A stretch of DNA of 40,182 bases from Chloroflexi bacterium UBA4733. GTDB taxonomy: Bacteria; Chloroflexota; UBA4733. The notes below the pieces were generated by a model. The model was not told the DNA's origin and searched no databases. It saw only the letters and a list, made by a program, of their open reading frames with translations. Where the stretch lies: NCBI GenBank assembly GCA_002404055.1, contig DHIZ01000220.1, forward strand, positions 1-40,182, written 5' to 3'. Made by a program: the position numbers and the translations under genes. Positions 15,626-22,975 of the stretch are shown piece after piece (position 1 is the stretch's first letter; every line of letters begins with the position of its first letter).

Positions 15626-16093
15626 ATGAGTTTCCCTTTGCCGCATGAGCTTCTGCCGCATCGTTATCCGTTTTTGCTGCTTGATCGCGTCACGCAACAT
15701 CCGCCAGGGGCCTTGAGGGCCATCAAGTGCGTGACGTATAACGAACCGTATTTCGTCGGGCATTTTCCTTCGTCGCCTATCGTGCCGGGCGTCATCCTCA
15801 TCGAAATCATGGCGCAGGCGAGCGCGGCACTCTATCGACTCGAGCATCCATCTGAAACCCTACCGATGCCGGGGAAGCTTGCTGCCGTCGACCGGGCTCG
15901 GTTCCACGTGCCGGTCTATCCCGGGACGCAACTCATTGTAAACACCAAGCTCGTGCAGGCCATTGGTGCGCTCGCTCGCTTTGAGGCCACAATCAGCATG
16001 GATGACACGCTCGTCGCAAGTGCCGTCCTCACCCTGGTCTCACCCGTAGGGAAGCTACCTTCCGATAGCGAGTTCGTCCGCTGCATCACGTAA
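15626..16093 (+). CDS. FabZ-like 3-hydroxyacyl-ACP dehydratase (hot-dog fold)
   Basis: A 155-residue single hot-dog domain. The opening LLPHRYPFLLLDRV is the FabZ hallmark. The catalytic His lies in VGHFPSSPIVPGV, and the acidic partner in ILIEIMAQAS. It would remove water from a 3-hydroxyacyl chain on the carrier protein to leave a trans-2 double bond. It is the first gene of a cluster with two ketosynthase-type proteins, a ketoreductase, a carrier protein and an AMP-ligase. ATG 15626 is preferred over TTG 15623. No strong ribosome site is visible. Third codon positions are more mixed than in neighbouring operons, which may point to transfer. No enoyl reductase is present, so double bonds could be kept. 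Confidence 0.88.
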   Translation: MSFPLPHELLPHRYPFLLLDRVTQHPPGALRAIKCVTYNEPYFVGHFPSSPIVPGVILIEIMAQASAALYRLEHPSETLPMPGKLAAVDRARFHVPVYPGTQLIVNTKLVQAIGALARFEATISMDDTLVASAVLTLVSPVGKLPSDSEFVRCIT

Positions 16094-16134
16094 CGTAGAG
16101 CCGCGACATGGTGCCGTAGCGAAGAAGGACGTGC

Positions 16135-17361
16135 ATGTCCGATCGAGTTGTCATCACCGGTATCGGCATCCTCTGCGGTTTTGGCGTCGGCAAAGCTATC
16201 TTCTGGGATCGTCTGCTCGCTGGCGACTCCGCGCTTCGTCTTGTCGACAAGTGGGCAGCTGAACTTGAGCACCCAGTAATCATCGCTACGATCCCCGAAT
16301 TCTCCGCAAAGGACGTACTTCCCAAACTCCGACCACCCCATCCCTCTCGGTACTGCCAACTAGCACTGTTCGCTACCTCGCTCGCTCTAAAAGATGCCCG
16401 ACTCGACTTGCAGATGATGTCGCCCTCCCGAATAGGCACCGTCCTGAACACCGATTACGGCCCAAATGAGATGGTGGAGCAGTACCTCACGGCATTGTTC
16501 CTGCGCGGGCCAGCCACCGCTAGCCCCCTGCTCTTCTCTCGCACCGTCGGCAATGTTGCCATCGGTGATGTCGCTCGTTACTTCCAACTCAAAGGTCCGA
16601 GTACCATGTTGTTCGGAGAACACAGCCTGTGCTACGCATACGACCTCCTCCAAGATGACAGGGCCGACGTGATCCTATGCGGTGGGCTGGATGAATTGCG
16701 GCCATCTATCCTTTGGTCATACGAGCAGTTGGGACTCGTGCTGTCGCACGACGCCTATACCGTAGTAGAAGCGACACGGCCCTACCACCGCGGTTCCGTC
16801 GGCATGGCCCTCGGTGAGGCGGCCGCGATACTTGTGCTGGAGCGACTAGACCACGCGCTGGGACGCGGTGCCACAATCTATGCCGAGGTGCTCGGTTACG
16901 CGACGGGTGCCGATGCCCTATCAAACTACGCGTTGCCTACGCGGGATAGCGGATCGATACTCCGGACCATGGAACAAGCCGTACGCGCCGCCGACGCCGC
17001 CACGTTGCCGATCGAGTTGGTGATAGGGGCGGCGTCGTCACATTGGCCGCATGGCGAGGCCGAACTGCGAGCCTGCGCGGAGCTAGGGCGCGATTCCCCA
17101 CCCGGGGTGATCGGCATCAAGGGAGCCATAGGCGAGACCTTCGGGTCTTCCGGGTCGATGGGGACGGCGACCGGCGCACTTTTTCTACATACTGGCCAGG
17201 TCCCCAGTCGTTATATGGAGCCGGACACGAGATGGCCCAGCGTTAACCGGATGCTGGGAGGCAGACCATACCGATCGGGTGCTCGCTGCCTATGCAATTC
17301 CATCCACCTCGGCGGAAACAACTCGAGCGTCTTGTTATCATCGTGGTCGCGAACGGATTGA
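16135..17361 (+). CDS. Degenerate ketosynthase, chain-length-factor (KS-beta)-like
   Basis: 408 residues with the thiolase-fold frame of FabF-type ketosynthases: VVITGIGILCGFGVG at the start, LALKDARL, VILCGGLDEL, and GSVGMALGEAAAILVLERL. The catalytic residues are gone. The nucleophile region reads GPSTMLFGEHSLCYAYDLL, about five residues shorter than the normal STACAAG stretch and without the cysteine. The first His motif is replaced by GAASSHWPHGE, and the second (GHTLGAAG) by GETFGSSG. Such proteins pair with an active ketosynthase as chain-length factors in type II polyketide synthases. The active partner is encoded at 18177. A GAAGGA site lies five bases before the ATG. The substitution of all three catalytic residues is seen directly; the role is inferred. 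Confidence 0.85.
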   Translation: MSDRVVITGIGILCGFGVGKAIFWDRLLAGDSALRLVDKWAAELEHPVIIATIPEFSAKDVLPKLRPPHPSRYCQLALFATSLALKDARLDLQMMSPSRIGTVLNTDYGPNEMVEQYLTALFLRGPATASPLLFSRTVGNVAIGDVARYFQLKGPSTMLFGEHSLCYAYDLLQDDRADVILCGGLDELRPSILWSYEQLGLVLSHDAYTVVEATRPYHRGSVGMALGEAAAILVLERLDHALGRGATIYAEVLGYATGADALSNYALPTRDSGSILRTMEQAVRAADAATLPIELVIGAASSHWPHGEAELRACAELGRDSPPGVIGIKGAIGETFGSSGSMGTATGALFLHTGQVPSRYMEPDTRWPSVNRMLGGRPYRSGARCLCNSIHLGGNNSSVLLSSWSRTD

Positions 17362-17365
17362 TCAG

Positions 17366-18115
17366 GTGCCGATCGGTGAGGCGAAGATTGTGCTTGTGAC
17401 CGGCGGGTCGCGCGGTATCGGTAGGGCGACGAGTTTTAGACTGGCTGAAGAAGGCTACACAGTCATCGTGAATTTTGTGAAAAGCCAGGAGGACGCCGAG
17501 GCCGTTTGTCTCGAAATCGCCCGACGAGGCCTGCCGGAGGCGGTGGCGATCCGAGCAGATGTGAGTAATTTGGCCGAGACCAAGGATCTGTTTGTCACCA
17601 TTAAGAGACGTTTCGGCTGCCTTTCGGTCTTAGTGAATAATGCCGGGGTGGTCGGCGATGAACTCTTTCTCTTGAGCAAGGATGAGCGATGGTGGAGTAA
17701 CTTCCACACGAACTTCGCTTCGGTTGTCAATTGCTGCAGGCTGGCTCTCCCGCTGATGATACAACAGCGGGGGGGCGCGATCGTGAACATGAGTTCCGTA
17801 AGTGGTATCCATGGGTCGCCGGGTCAGACAGCGTATTCTTCGGCGAAGGCGGCGATTGTAGGCTTTTCCAAATCGCTCGCCAAGGAGGTTGCCCACTCTC
17901 GCATTTCGGTCAATTGTATCGCACCAGGCTTGATTGATACGGAGATGATCAGGGGTCTGGGCGACGAAGTCGTGCGCAAGCGGGTCGCGACGAATCCAAT
18001 GCACCGACTAGGAACGCCGGAGGAGGTGGCCGAGGTGGTGGCACTGCTGGTAAGCGGCAAGGTGGGGTATCTGTTCGGGCAAGTACTGGTGATCGATGGC
18101 GGTGCCAGCATGTGA
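17366..18115 (+). CDS. FabG-like 3-ketoacyl-ACP reductase (SDR)
   Basis: A 249-residue short-chain dehydrogenase. It has the NADPH-binding motif LVTGGSRGIGRA, NNAG in the middle, the catalytic Ser in NMSSVSG and the Tyr-x-x-x-Lys pair in AYSSAKAAIVG, and IAPGLIDTEM near the end, all normal for FabG. It would reduce the beta-keto group of the chain on the carrier protein. I chose the GTG at 17366, four bases behind the ketosynthase stop. The open frame continues upstream into that gene, but those residues do not fit the family. It lies between the two ketosynthase genes. Confidence 0.88.
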   Translation: MPIGEAKIVLVTGGSRGIGRATSFRLAEEGYTVIVNFVKSQEDAEAVCLEIARRGLPEAVAIRADVSNLAETKDLFVTIKRRFGCLSVLVNNAGVVGDELFLLSKDERWWSNFHTNFASVVNCCRLALPLMIQQRGGAIVNMSSVSGIHGSPGQTAYSSAKAAIVGFSKSLAKEVAHSRISVNCIAPGLIDTEMIRGLGDEVVRKRVATNPMHRLGTPEEVAEVVALLVSGKVGYLFGQVLVIDGGASM

Positions 18116-18176
18116 TAGCGCACGACGACGCTGCGATGGCCGTTCCGGGTAAGTGTCCGCAAGCTGGAGGTGGGTG

Positions 18177-19412
18177 ATGGGGCGAGCGAGCGTGGTCATC
18201 ACCGGCATGGGAGTGTGGTGCGCCATCGGGCGAGATCTCGCTGAGTTCCGGCAGAGTCTCTATATCGGTCGTGACGGCGCGTCGTTGGTACCGGCGGCGC
18301 GATTCAGCACGGAATCGGCCGCCTACCGCACCCGGAAAGCGGCCACGCTGATCGACGGGCCGGTTGAGCCGCTTGCACGCTCTGACGCGACGGTCCTCGC
18401 GGATGTCGCCATTCGAGTCGCTGAGGAAGCGTTACAGGATGGGGGGCTGCCGGTCGGTTCCTTTGAGCCGCAAGAGATGGGCCTAGTGCTCGGCACGACA
18501 GTCGGCGGGAGCTACGCGTTCATACGATTCGTGCGCGGGAAGCTGGGCCTGCCCGGCGGCGATCGGCGGGCCATCCTCGGACCATGTACTGCCGGTTCGA
18601 TGACCGGCACGGTCGCAAAGTACTTCAAGATTCAAGGCCCGGTGTCCACGGTCTCAACTGCTTGCGCCGCTGGCGCGAATTCTCTTGGGCGCGCGTTCGA
18701 CCTCATCCGCCGGGGGAACGTTCGCTTCGCCTTGGCCGGCGGCGTCGACCTCTTCTCCGAATTGACTTTCAGCGGGTTCAACGCGCTGCAAGCGCTTGGA
18801 CGGAACGGCTGTCGCCCGTTCGATGAGACACGTGACGGCCTTATGCTCGGTGACGCCGGTGCTATACTTCTGCTGGAGACGCGGGAGTCGGCCAATACAC
18901 GGGGGGCACGTATCTATGCCGAGTTCGCCGGGTACGCCACGGCCAACGAGGCCTACCACGCCACGGGCCCCGATCCCGAGGGCACCGGCGCCATCACGGT
19001 TATGCACGGTGCCCTCGCTCAGGCGGGGATTCCCCTCCGGGCCGTCGAGTATATAAACGCCCACGGAACCGGGACGAAAGCGAACGACGACATGGAGTTG
19101 AAGGCGATCCGCACGCTGTTCGGCGACCACACACCGAATGTCTACGTCAGCTCGACCAAATCCATGATCGGCCACACGCTCGGTGCCGCTGGAAGTGTTG
19201 AGGCCATCGCCACCACGATCGGTATGTATCACCATTTCATGCCTCCTTCCATCAACCTGTCCACGCCCATGACAGGCTCCGAGGACATCAAGTTTGTCAT
19301 CGGCACCGCCTTGAACAAAGATTTCTCCGTCGCCTTATCTAACTCGTTTGGTTTCGGCGGCAACGTCGCGTCCATCGTAATCAAAAAGAACGATATAGTC
19401 TCGGGGCGCTGA
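18177..19412 (+). CDS. Active 3-ketoacyl-ACP synthase (FabF/KS-alpha type)
   Basis: A 411-residue ketosynthase with an intact catalytic triad: Cys163 in VSTACAAG, His in NAHGTGTKANDDME, and His in STKSMIGHTLGAAG. The start VVITGMGVWCAIG and the end NSFGFGGNVASIVIKK are standard. It condenses malonyl-ACP-type extender units with a growing chain. ATG 18177 has GGAGG six bases upstream. The pairing with the degenerate copy at 16135 and the carrier protein immediately behind it is the minimal set of a type II polyketide or specialised fatty-acid synthase. Highly reducing type II systems that make aryl polyenes and ishigamide-like polyenes have the same set; the product here is not known. Confidence 0.92.
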   Translation: MGRASVVITGMGVWCAIGRDLAEFRQSLYIGRDGASLVPAARFSTESAAYRTRKAATLIDGPVEPLARSDATVLADVAIRVAEEALQDGGLPVGSFEPQEMGLVLGTTVGGSYAFIRFVRGKLGLPGGDRRAILGPCTAGSMTGTVAKYFKIQGPVSTVSTACAAGANSLGRAFDLIRRGNVRFALAGGVDLFSELTFSGFNALQALGRNGCRPFDETRDGLMLGDAGAILLLETRESANTRGARIYAEFAGYATANEAYHATGPDPEGTGAITVMHGALAQAGIPLRAVEYINAHGTGTKANDDMELKAIRTLFGDHTPNVYVSSTKSMIGHTLGAAGSVEAIATTIGMYHHFMPPSINLSTPMTGSEDIKFVIGTALNKDFSVALSNSFGFGGNVASIVIKKNDIVSGR

Positions 19413-19424
19413 AAGGAGCGGAAG

Positions 19425-19733
19425 GTGCTTACGGTCGAAGACGCGAGGAGAAGGGTAAAGTGCTCTTTAGTCAATGCCTTGCAGCTAGAGATGTCGGCCG
19501 ATGATATACCGGACAGCATGCGGCTATTCGCGCCGGCAGAGAAGGGTGGTCTGGAACTCGATTCCTTGATGGCTCTGGAGCTGATCGTGGCACTATGTAC
19601 CGAATTCGATCTCGAGGTGACCGAGGTTGACCCGGCCGTTTTCATGAGCGTGGACACACTGGCACAGTTCGCGTTGTCTCAAGTGCTCACTAAAGAGGGC
19701 CTTGGCGAGGCAGGCATGGCCAGCACCGCCTAG
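19425..19733 (+). CDS. Acyl carrier protein
   Basis: A 102-residue acyl carrier protein, acidic, with the phosphopantetheine site GGLELDSLMALELI (Ser47). It would carry the chain for the adjacent ketosynthases, reductase and dehydratase. The start is GTG, about seven bases behind AAAGGAG. Its stop TAG forms part of a CTAG at 19730-19733 that is the left border of the palindromic element at 19734-19887, so insertion took place inside the stop codon without altering the protein. A C-terminal tail of about 15 residues beyond the usual ACP end is not conserved in the family. Confidence 0.9.
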   Translation: MLTVEDARRRVKCSLVNALQLEMSADDIPDSMRLFAPAEKGGLELDSLMALELIVALCTEFDLEVTEVDPAVFMSVDTLAQFALSQVLTKEGLGEAGMASTA

Positions 19734-19891
19734 CCCGGATTATTCATGAGTGGCGACTTACAAGTGGCATTGCCTCTGGAGTCGTCACTGTTCCGCCCCA
19801 GAGTGGCGGAACAGCGCATCTGGCGGACGGAGGCGCGTGTACCTCCGACAGGACAGCTTGTGAGTCATAACTCATGAATAATCCAGGCTAG
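19730..19891. mobile_element. MITE-like element with 18-bp terminal inverted repeats and flanking CTAG
   Basis: Terminal repeats CCCGGATTATTCATGAGT (19734-19751) and its complement (19870-19887) match at 17 of 18 positions. Each is flanked by CTAG (19730-19733 and 19888-19891), which looks like a 4-bp target duplication. The inside is non-coding and holds a perfect 10-bp-stem hairpin, CTGTTCCGCC with GGCGGAACAG (19788-19814). No transposase is present, so it would have moved in trans. It lies between the carrier protein and the AMP-ligase of one operon: without it the ligase ATG would be nine bases behind the carrier stop. A CTAG target is reminiscent of IS5-type transposases, which is a suggestion only. 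Confidence 0.7.
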
Positions 19892-19900
19892 CCATCCTCA

Positions 19901-21382
19901 ATGGAAGAACTGCCGCCCAATCTCGCCCGCGAACTACGGGCCCGATCGTCCGCTCAGTCCTCTCACATTGCTCTGAGTCACCACGGCGAAGATGTCACAT
20001 ACCGCGAACTATGGCGACGAGTAGATGCGTGCGGGCGGGCGCTTCTGAGTACCGGTCTTGCGAGCGGGGACGTCATCGGGATAATCGGGACGTCTTGCGT
20101 CGACTTCGTTGTCGCCTTGGTGGCCACGTGGCAGATCGGGGCGGTGACCTATCCTCTCGCCGGTACCATGGCCACTTCTCGCCGTCTCGGTACAGGGGCC
20201 TTGTCGCAAGTGCAAGCACTGCTGATACAGCGCCAACTCATCCACGATCGGCCTCTCCAGGGGATAGCGCAGGGATTCACGATGCCGAGCGCAATCGCCG
20301 ATACGACTTTCCTGGTGTACCGGATGCCGGGACACCGACCGACCGAACACCCCGTACCGCTGGACAGAACGGCGATCTGGATCGAGAGCTCAGGGACAAC
20401 CGGCTACTCGAAGGCGATAAAGCTGGGAACCACCGCAACGCTGGCCAATATCCGCGCCAATGTGGACTCGCTGGGCCTCACATCGGGAGACCGGTCGCTG
20501 GCGTTCCTGCCGTTAAGCTACAGCTATGGCCTGGTCGGTCAGCTTTTGAGCCATCTGTATGCTGGAGGCAGTGTCGTATTTCCGGACGATCCCACTCTAG
20601 TCCATCGGATCCCACGCGCAATTGCCGATGGACATGTCACGACGATGTTTACCGTCCCAAGATTGCTGCGTATGCTACTGAGCGTCGCCGGCATGCGCCC
20701 AGGGGCGGTACCCTTGAAATCGCTTCGGTTGCTCACGGTCGGTGGGGAATTCGTGGACACGACCACCTTACGCATGACGATGGACCTGCTGAAAGGCGTG
20801 GACATAGCGGTGACTTACGGCCTCGCGGAGGCCGGCCCGCGAGTATCTACCCTTCGGCTACCTGCCGAGCTATCGCATCTTGGTTCAGTCGGAAAGACGA
20901 TAGGCGGTGTCCAGGTCAAGATCGTGGACGATGCGCGAAGAGAGGTACGGCCCGGGGAGATCGGAGAGATCGTGGTGACGAGTCCGTCCGTGACGCAAGG
21001 ATATGTGGGCGACGTGCGACCGGATGGGTTAGTCCCCGGACATCTCGTTTATACCGGGGATCTGGGATATATAACCGCCGCGGGATATATCTACCTCTTG
21101 GGCAGAAAACACAATTGCCTGGCGATCGGCGGGCGGATTGTGTATGCGAATCAGTTAAAAGAGATCTTGTATAGCTGCGATGGAATCGTACACGCGGACG
21201 TGGTAGTGGATAACCTCAGTCATCCGGCTGATACGGCTCGAGTCGTCCTCTCATCACAGCCAGGGAAGGCCCTTGACCTCGCCAGTGTGCGACGGCGATG
21301 TGAAACCTCCTTGTCAATATCCCTTGACGGCGTCATCATAGAGCAGGCTACGAGGAATCCGGCCGTGATGTTCAGGAAGTAA
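19901..21382 (+). CDS. AMP-dependent acyl ligase (acyl-CoA/acyl-ACP synthetase type)
   Basis: A 493-residue adenylate-forming enzyme. The phosphate loop is ESSGTTGYSKAIKLG (about 162-176), followed by FLPLSYSYGLVGQ, VTYGLAEAGPRVSTL, and YTGDLGYI with LGRKHNCLAIGGRIVYANQLKEIL. It would activate an acid as acyl-AMP and load it onto CoA or the carrier protein, perhaps providing the starter unit of the pathway. The C-terminal end reads RNPAVMFRK where most members have a P-x-x-x-GK motif with the catalytic Lys. The conserved Gly-Lys is not obvious, so the thioester step may be weakened or different. No good ribosome site is seen before the ATG. The palindromic element ends nine bases upstream and may have cut translational coupling to the carrier gene. 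Confidence 0.85.
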   Translation: MEELPPNLARELRARSSAQSSHIALSHHGEDVTYRELWRRVDACGRALLSTGLASGDVIGIIGTSCVDFVVALVATWQIGAVTYPLAGTMATSRRLGTGALSQVQALLIQRQLIHDRPLQGIAQGFTMPSAIADTTFLVYRMPGHRPTEHPVPLDRTAIWIESSGTTGYSKAIKLGTTATLANIRANVDSLGLTSGDRSLAFLPLSYSYGLVGQLLSHLYAGGSVVFPDDPTLVHRIPRAIADGHVTTMFTVPRLLRMLLSVAGMRPGAVPLKSLRLLTVGGEFVDTTTLRMTMDLLKGVDIAVTYGLAEAGPRVSTLRLPAELSHLGSVGKTIGGVQVKIVDDARREVRPGEIGEIVVTSPSVTQGYVGDVRPDGLVPGHLVYTGDLGYITAAGYIYLLGRKHNCLAIGGRIVYANQLKEILYSCDGIVHADVVVDNLSHPADTARVVLSSQPGKALDLASVRRRCETSLSISLDGVIIEQATRNPAVMFRK

Positions 21383-21567
21383 ACAGCGGGATTCCATGGC
21401 AGAGGGGTGGGCGGCACCGTCCGGGGGTTCGGCGCGGTGTCTTTTTCCTCGTTGGCGCGCTGGCCGTGTCGCGGTGCCGCTGCCGAAACGCCGACGACAC
21501 CGCTGTAGCCCAATACTGCTTACTTTAGGTTTACCAGATGGTTGGGTGCAATGGGGCCGGCGGCGCG

Positions 21568-21694
21568 GGAGTACGCCGCAATGTTTTGCACGCTCGCTTG
21601 CTTCTCTCCTGGAGACACGAACCGCAGCCAGAGGGCACGGATGCGGCTCCACCTGGAGAGCTTGTCTGCTATGCAAAACTTTGCGGCGCACTCC
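21568..21694. repeat. Imperfect inverted-repeat element in the ligase-moaD gap
   Basis: The 23-bp arm starting GGAGTACGCCGCAATG (21568-21590) pairs with 21672-21694 with two mismatches. Weaker pairing continues on both sides (for example TACCAG against CTGGTA near 21534 and 21735). The loop is about 80 bp. I see no gene in 21383-21744; the open frames there are products of the repeat. A worn MITE-like foldback is the simplest reading. Confidence 0.55.
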
Positions 21695-21744
21695 TCCATG
21701 ACGGCCAGCAGGGACAACGCCGGGCGCGCTGGTACACTCATTAT

Positions 21745-22044
21745 ATGCATGCCGGGCAAATAACTTCAATAGGCGTCACTGTTCGCCTCTTTGCCTCCCT
21801 TCGTGAACTTGCCGGAGAGCACGAGGTGCAATTGGTATTCCCTGTCGGTTGTCGAGCCGTTGACGTGTGGGACGCCTGTGTGCAGCGCTGGCCGGCGCTG
21901 GCGTCGCGCCGCCGGAGTACCGTCCTGGCGGTGAACCGCGAGTTTGCTCGCGGCGACACGGTCATCCATGACGGCGACGAGGTGGCGCTGCTGCCGCCGG
22001 TGAGCGGGGGCGCCAGCGCGAGGCCAGGCGACCAGACCGCATGA
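21745..22044 (+). CDS. moaD: MoaD, molybdopterin synthase small subunit, with a tail beyond Gly-Gly
   Basis: A 99-residue beta-grasp protein. ITSIGVTVRLFASLRELAG is the standard MoaD start, with VLAVNREFARGDTVIHDGDEVALLPPVSGG near the end. MoaD works through a thiocarboxylate on its last Gly, but here ten residues (ASARPGDQTA) follow the Gly-Gly. The stop overlaps the moaE ATG (ATGA), so the tail is really encoded. It must be removed for activity, perhaps by the JAMM protease at 1540-1983, or the subunit works in another way. Most MoaD end exactly at Gly-Gly. The ATG follows a region without a clear ribosome site. Confidence 0.85.
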   Translation: MHAGQITSIGVTVRLFASLRELAGEHEVQLVFPVGCRAVDVWDACVQRWPALASRRRSTVLAVNREFARGDTVIHDGDEVALLPPVSGGASARPGDQTA

Positions 22045-22472
22045 TTGATCTCACTGACCAACCCCTGGATGGAGAGAGGCTCTCCAAGGCCGTGATGCGT
22101 CCGAGCGATGGCGGCCTCGTCGTCTTCTCCGGCGTGGTGCGCAATCACTCCGAAGATCAGGTGGTGCGCTACCTCGTCTATGAAGCCTACCGGGAGATGG
22201 CGCTACCGAAACTAGAGCAGGTGCAGCGAGAGGCACTCGAACGCTGGCCGATGGTGAATGTCGCCATGGCCCACCGACTGGGGCGCATGGAAATTGGCGA
22301 GACCAGTGTCATCGTTGCCGCCAGCGCGCCTCACCGGGCGGAGGCATTTGAGGCCGGCCGCTATGCCATTGATCGCCTCAAGGAGATCGTGCCGATCTGG
22401 AAGAAGGAGTTCTTCGAAGAGGGCGAAAGCTGGCCGGCAGGAAGCATCCCGGAGCCGAGCGCCCGGCTGTGA
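22041..22472 (+). CDS. moaE: MoaE, molybdopterin synthase catalytic subunit
   Basis: A 143-residue protein. It has GGLVVFSGVVRNHSEDQVVRYLVYEAY, the MoaE signature, then the MAHRLGRMEIGETSVIVAASAPHRAEAF segment with conserved His and Arg, and LKEIVPIWKKEFFEEGESW with the catalytic lysines. MoaE transfers two sulfurs from MoaD to precursor Z. The gene is coupled to moaD by a 4-bp overlap. The RelBE pair follows 22 bp later. Confidence 0.95.
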   Translation: MIDLTDQPLDGERLSKAVMRPSDGGLVVFSGVVRNHSEDQVVRYLVYEAYREMALPKLEQVQREALERWPMVNVAMAHRLGRMEIGETSVIVAASAPHRAEAFEAGRYAIDRLKEIVPIWKKEFFEEGESWPAGSIPEPSARL

Positions 22473-22493
22473 ATATGGCGAAAGGATAGCAAC

Positions 22494-22712
22494 ATGGTCG
22501 AGGAATTGCGCTACGCCATTGAGCGTGCCCAACAGCAACCAGAGGAACAACAACGTCACATTGCGCAAGCCATGGTCGATGAGTTGGAGGATCAAGAGTG
22601 GGAGTTCTCGTCGGCATTGCGTGCCGCCCTGGCCGAGGCACACGCCGAGTTTGCTGCTGGCGAGGTGATGGACTATGAGGACTACGCACAGCAGCGCCAG
22701 CGACTCAGGTAA
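22494..22712 (+). CDS. RelB-like antitoxin
   Basis: 72 residues, acidic and helical (ELRYAIERAQQQPEEQQRHIA, then EFAAGEVMDYEDYAQQRQRLR). It resembles the short antitoxins that precede RelE/ParE-type toxins. The AAAGGA site lies seven bases before the ATG. The stop overlaps the toxin ATG as TAATG. DNA-binding cannot be read with certainty. The call rests mainly on the partner gene. Confidence 0.78.
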   Translation: MVEELRYAIERAQQQPEEQQRHIAQAMVDELEDQEWEFSSALRAALAEAHAEFAAGEVMDYEDYAQQRQRLR

Positions 22713-22969
22713 TGCCCTACCGTGTTCTGCTTCCGAAGCGGGTACAGAAACAGCTCGATGTACTCCCCTCAACGGTCTTTGATCGGGTGGATGAGCACAT
22801 TGCGTCGCTGCGCTATGAACCGCGGCCTGCGGGCGTTGTGAAGCTGAAAGGCTTGCCCAGCTCGTACCGAGTACGCGTTGGAGACTATCGTGTCACCTAC
22901 GAGGTGGACGACATTACCCACGACGTCCGAATCATCACAGTGGAAAACCGCAAAGACGTCTATCGTTAG
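22712..22969 (+). CDS. relE: RelE/ParE-family toxin
   Basis: An 85-residue toxin. The PYRVLLPKRVQKQLDVLP opening, the RYEPRPAGVVKLKGLPSSYRVRVGDYRVTYEV core, and VRIITVENRKDVYR end match RelE toxins that cleave mRNA on the ribosome. The conserved Arg/Lys residues (KLKG, YRVRVGDYR, and the final DVYR) are present. It is expressed with the preceding antitoxin and is convergent with lysA. Confidence 0.92.
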   Translation: MPYRVLLPKRVQKQLDVLPSTVFDRVDEHIASLRYEPRPAGVVKLKGLPSSYRVRVGDYRVTYEVDDITHDVRIITVENRKDVYR

Positions 22970-22975
22970 TAACTC

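Noticed and set aside
20011..21174. 387-residue plus-strand frame inside the AMP-ligase gene
   Set aside because: A shifted frame of the ligase with Arg/Asp-rich content and no family motif.
21314..21769. Overlapping minus-strand frames between the AMP-ligase and moaD
   Set aside because: They are generated by the inverted repeat at 21568-21694; both strands give similar peptides. No family pattern.
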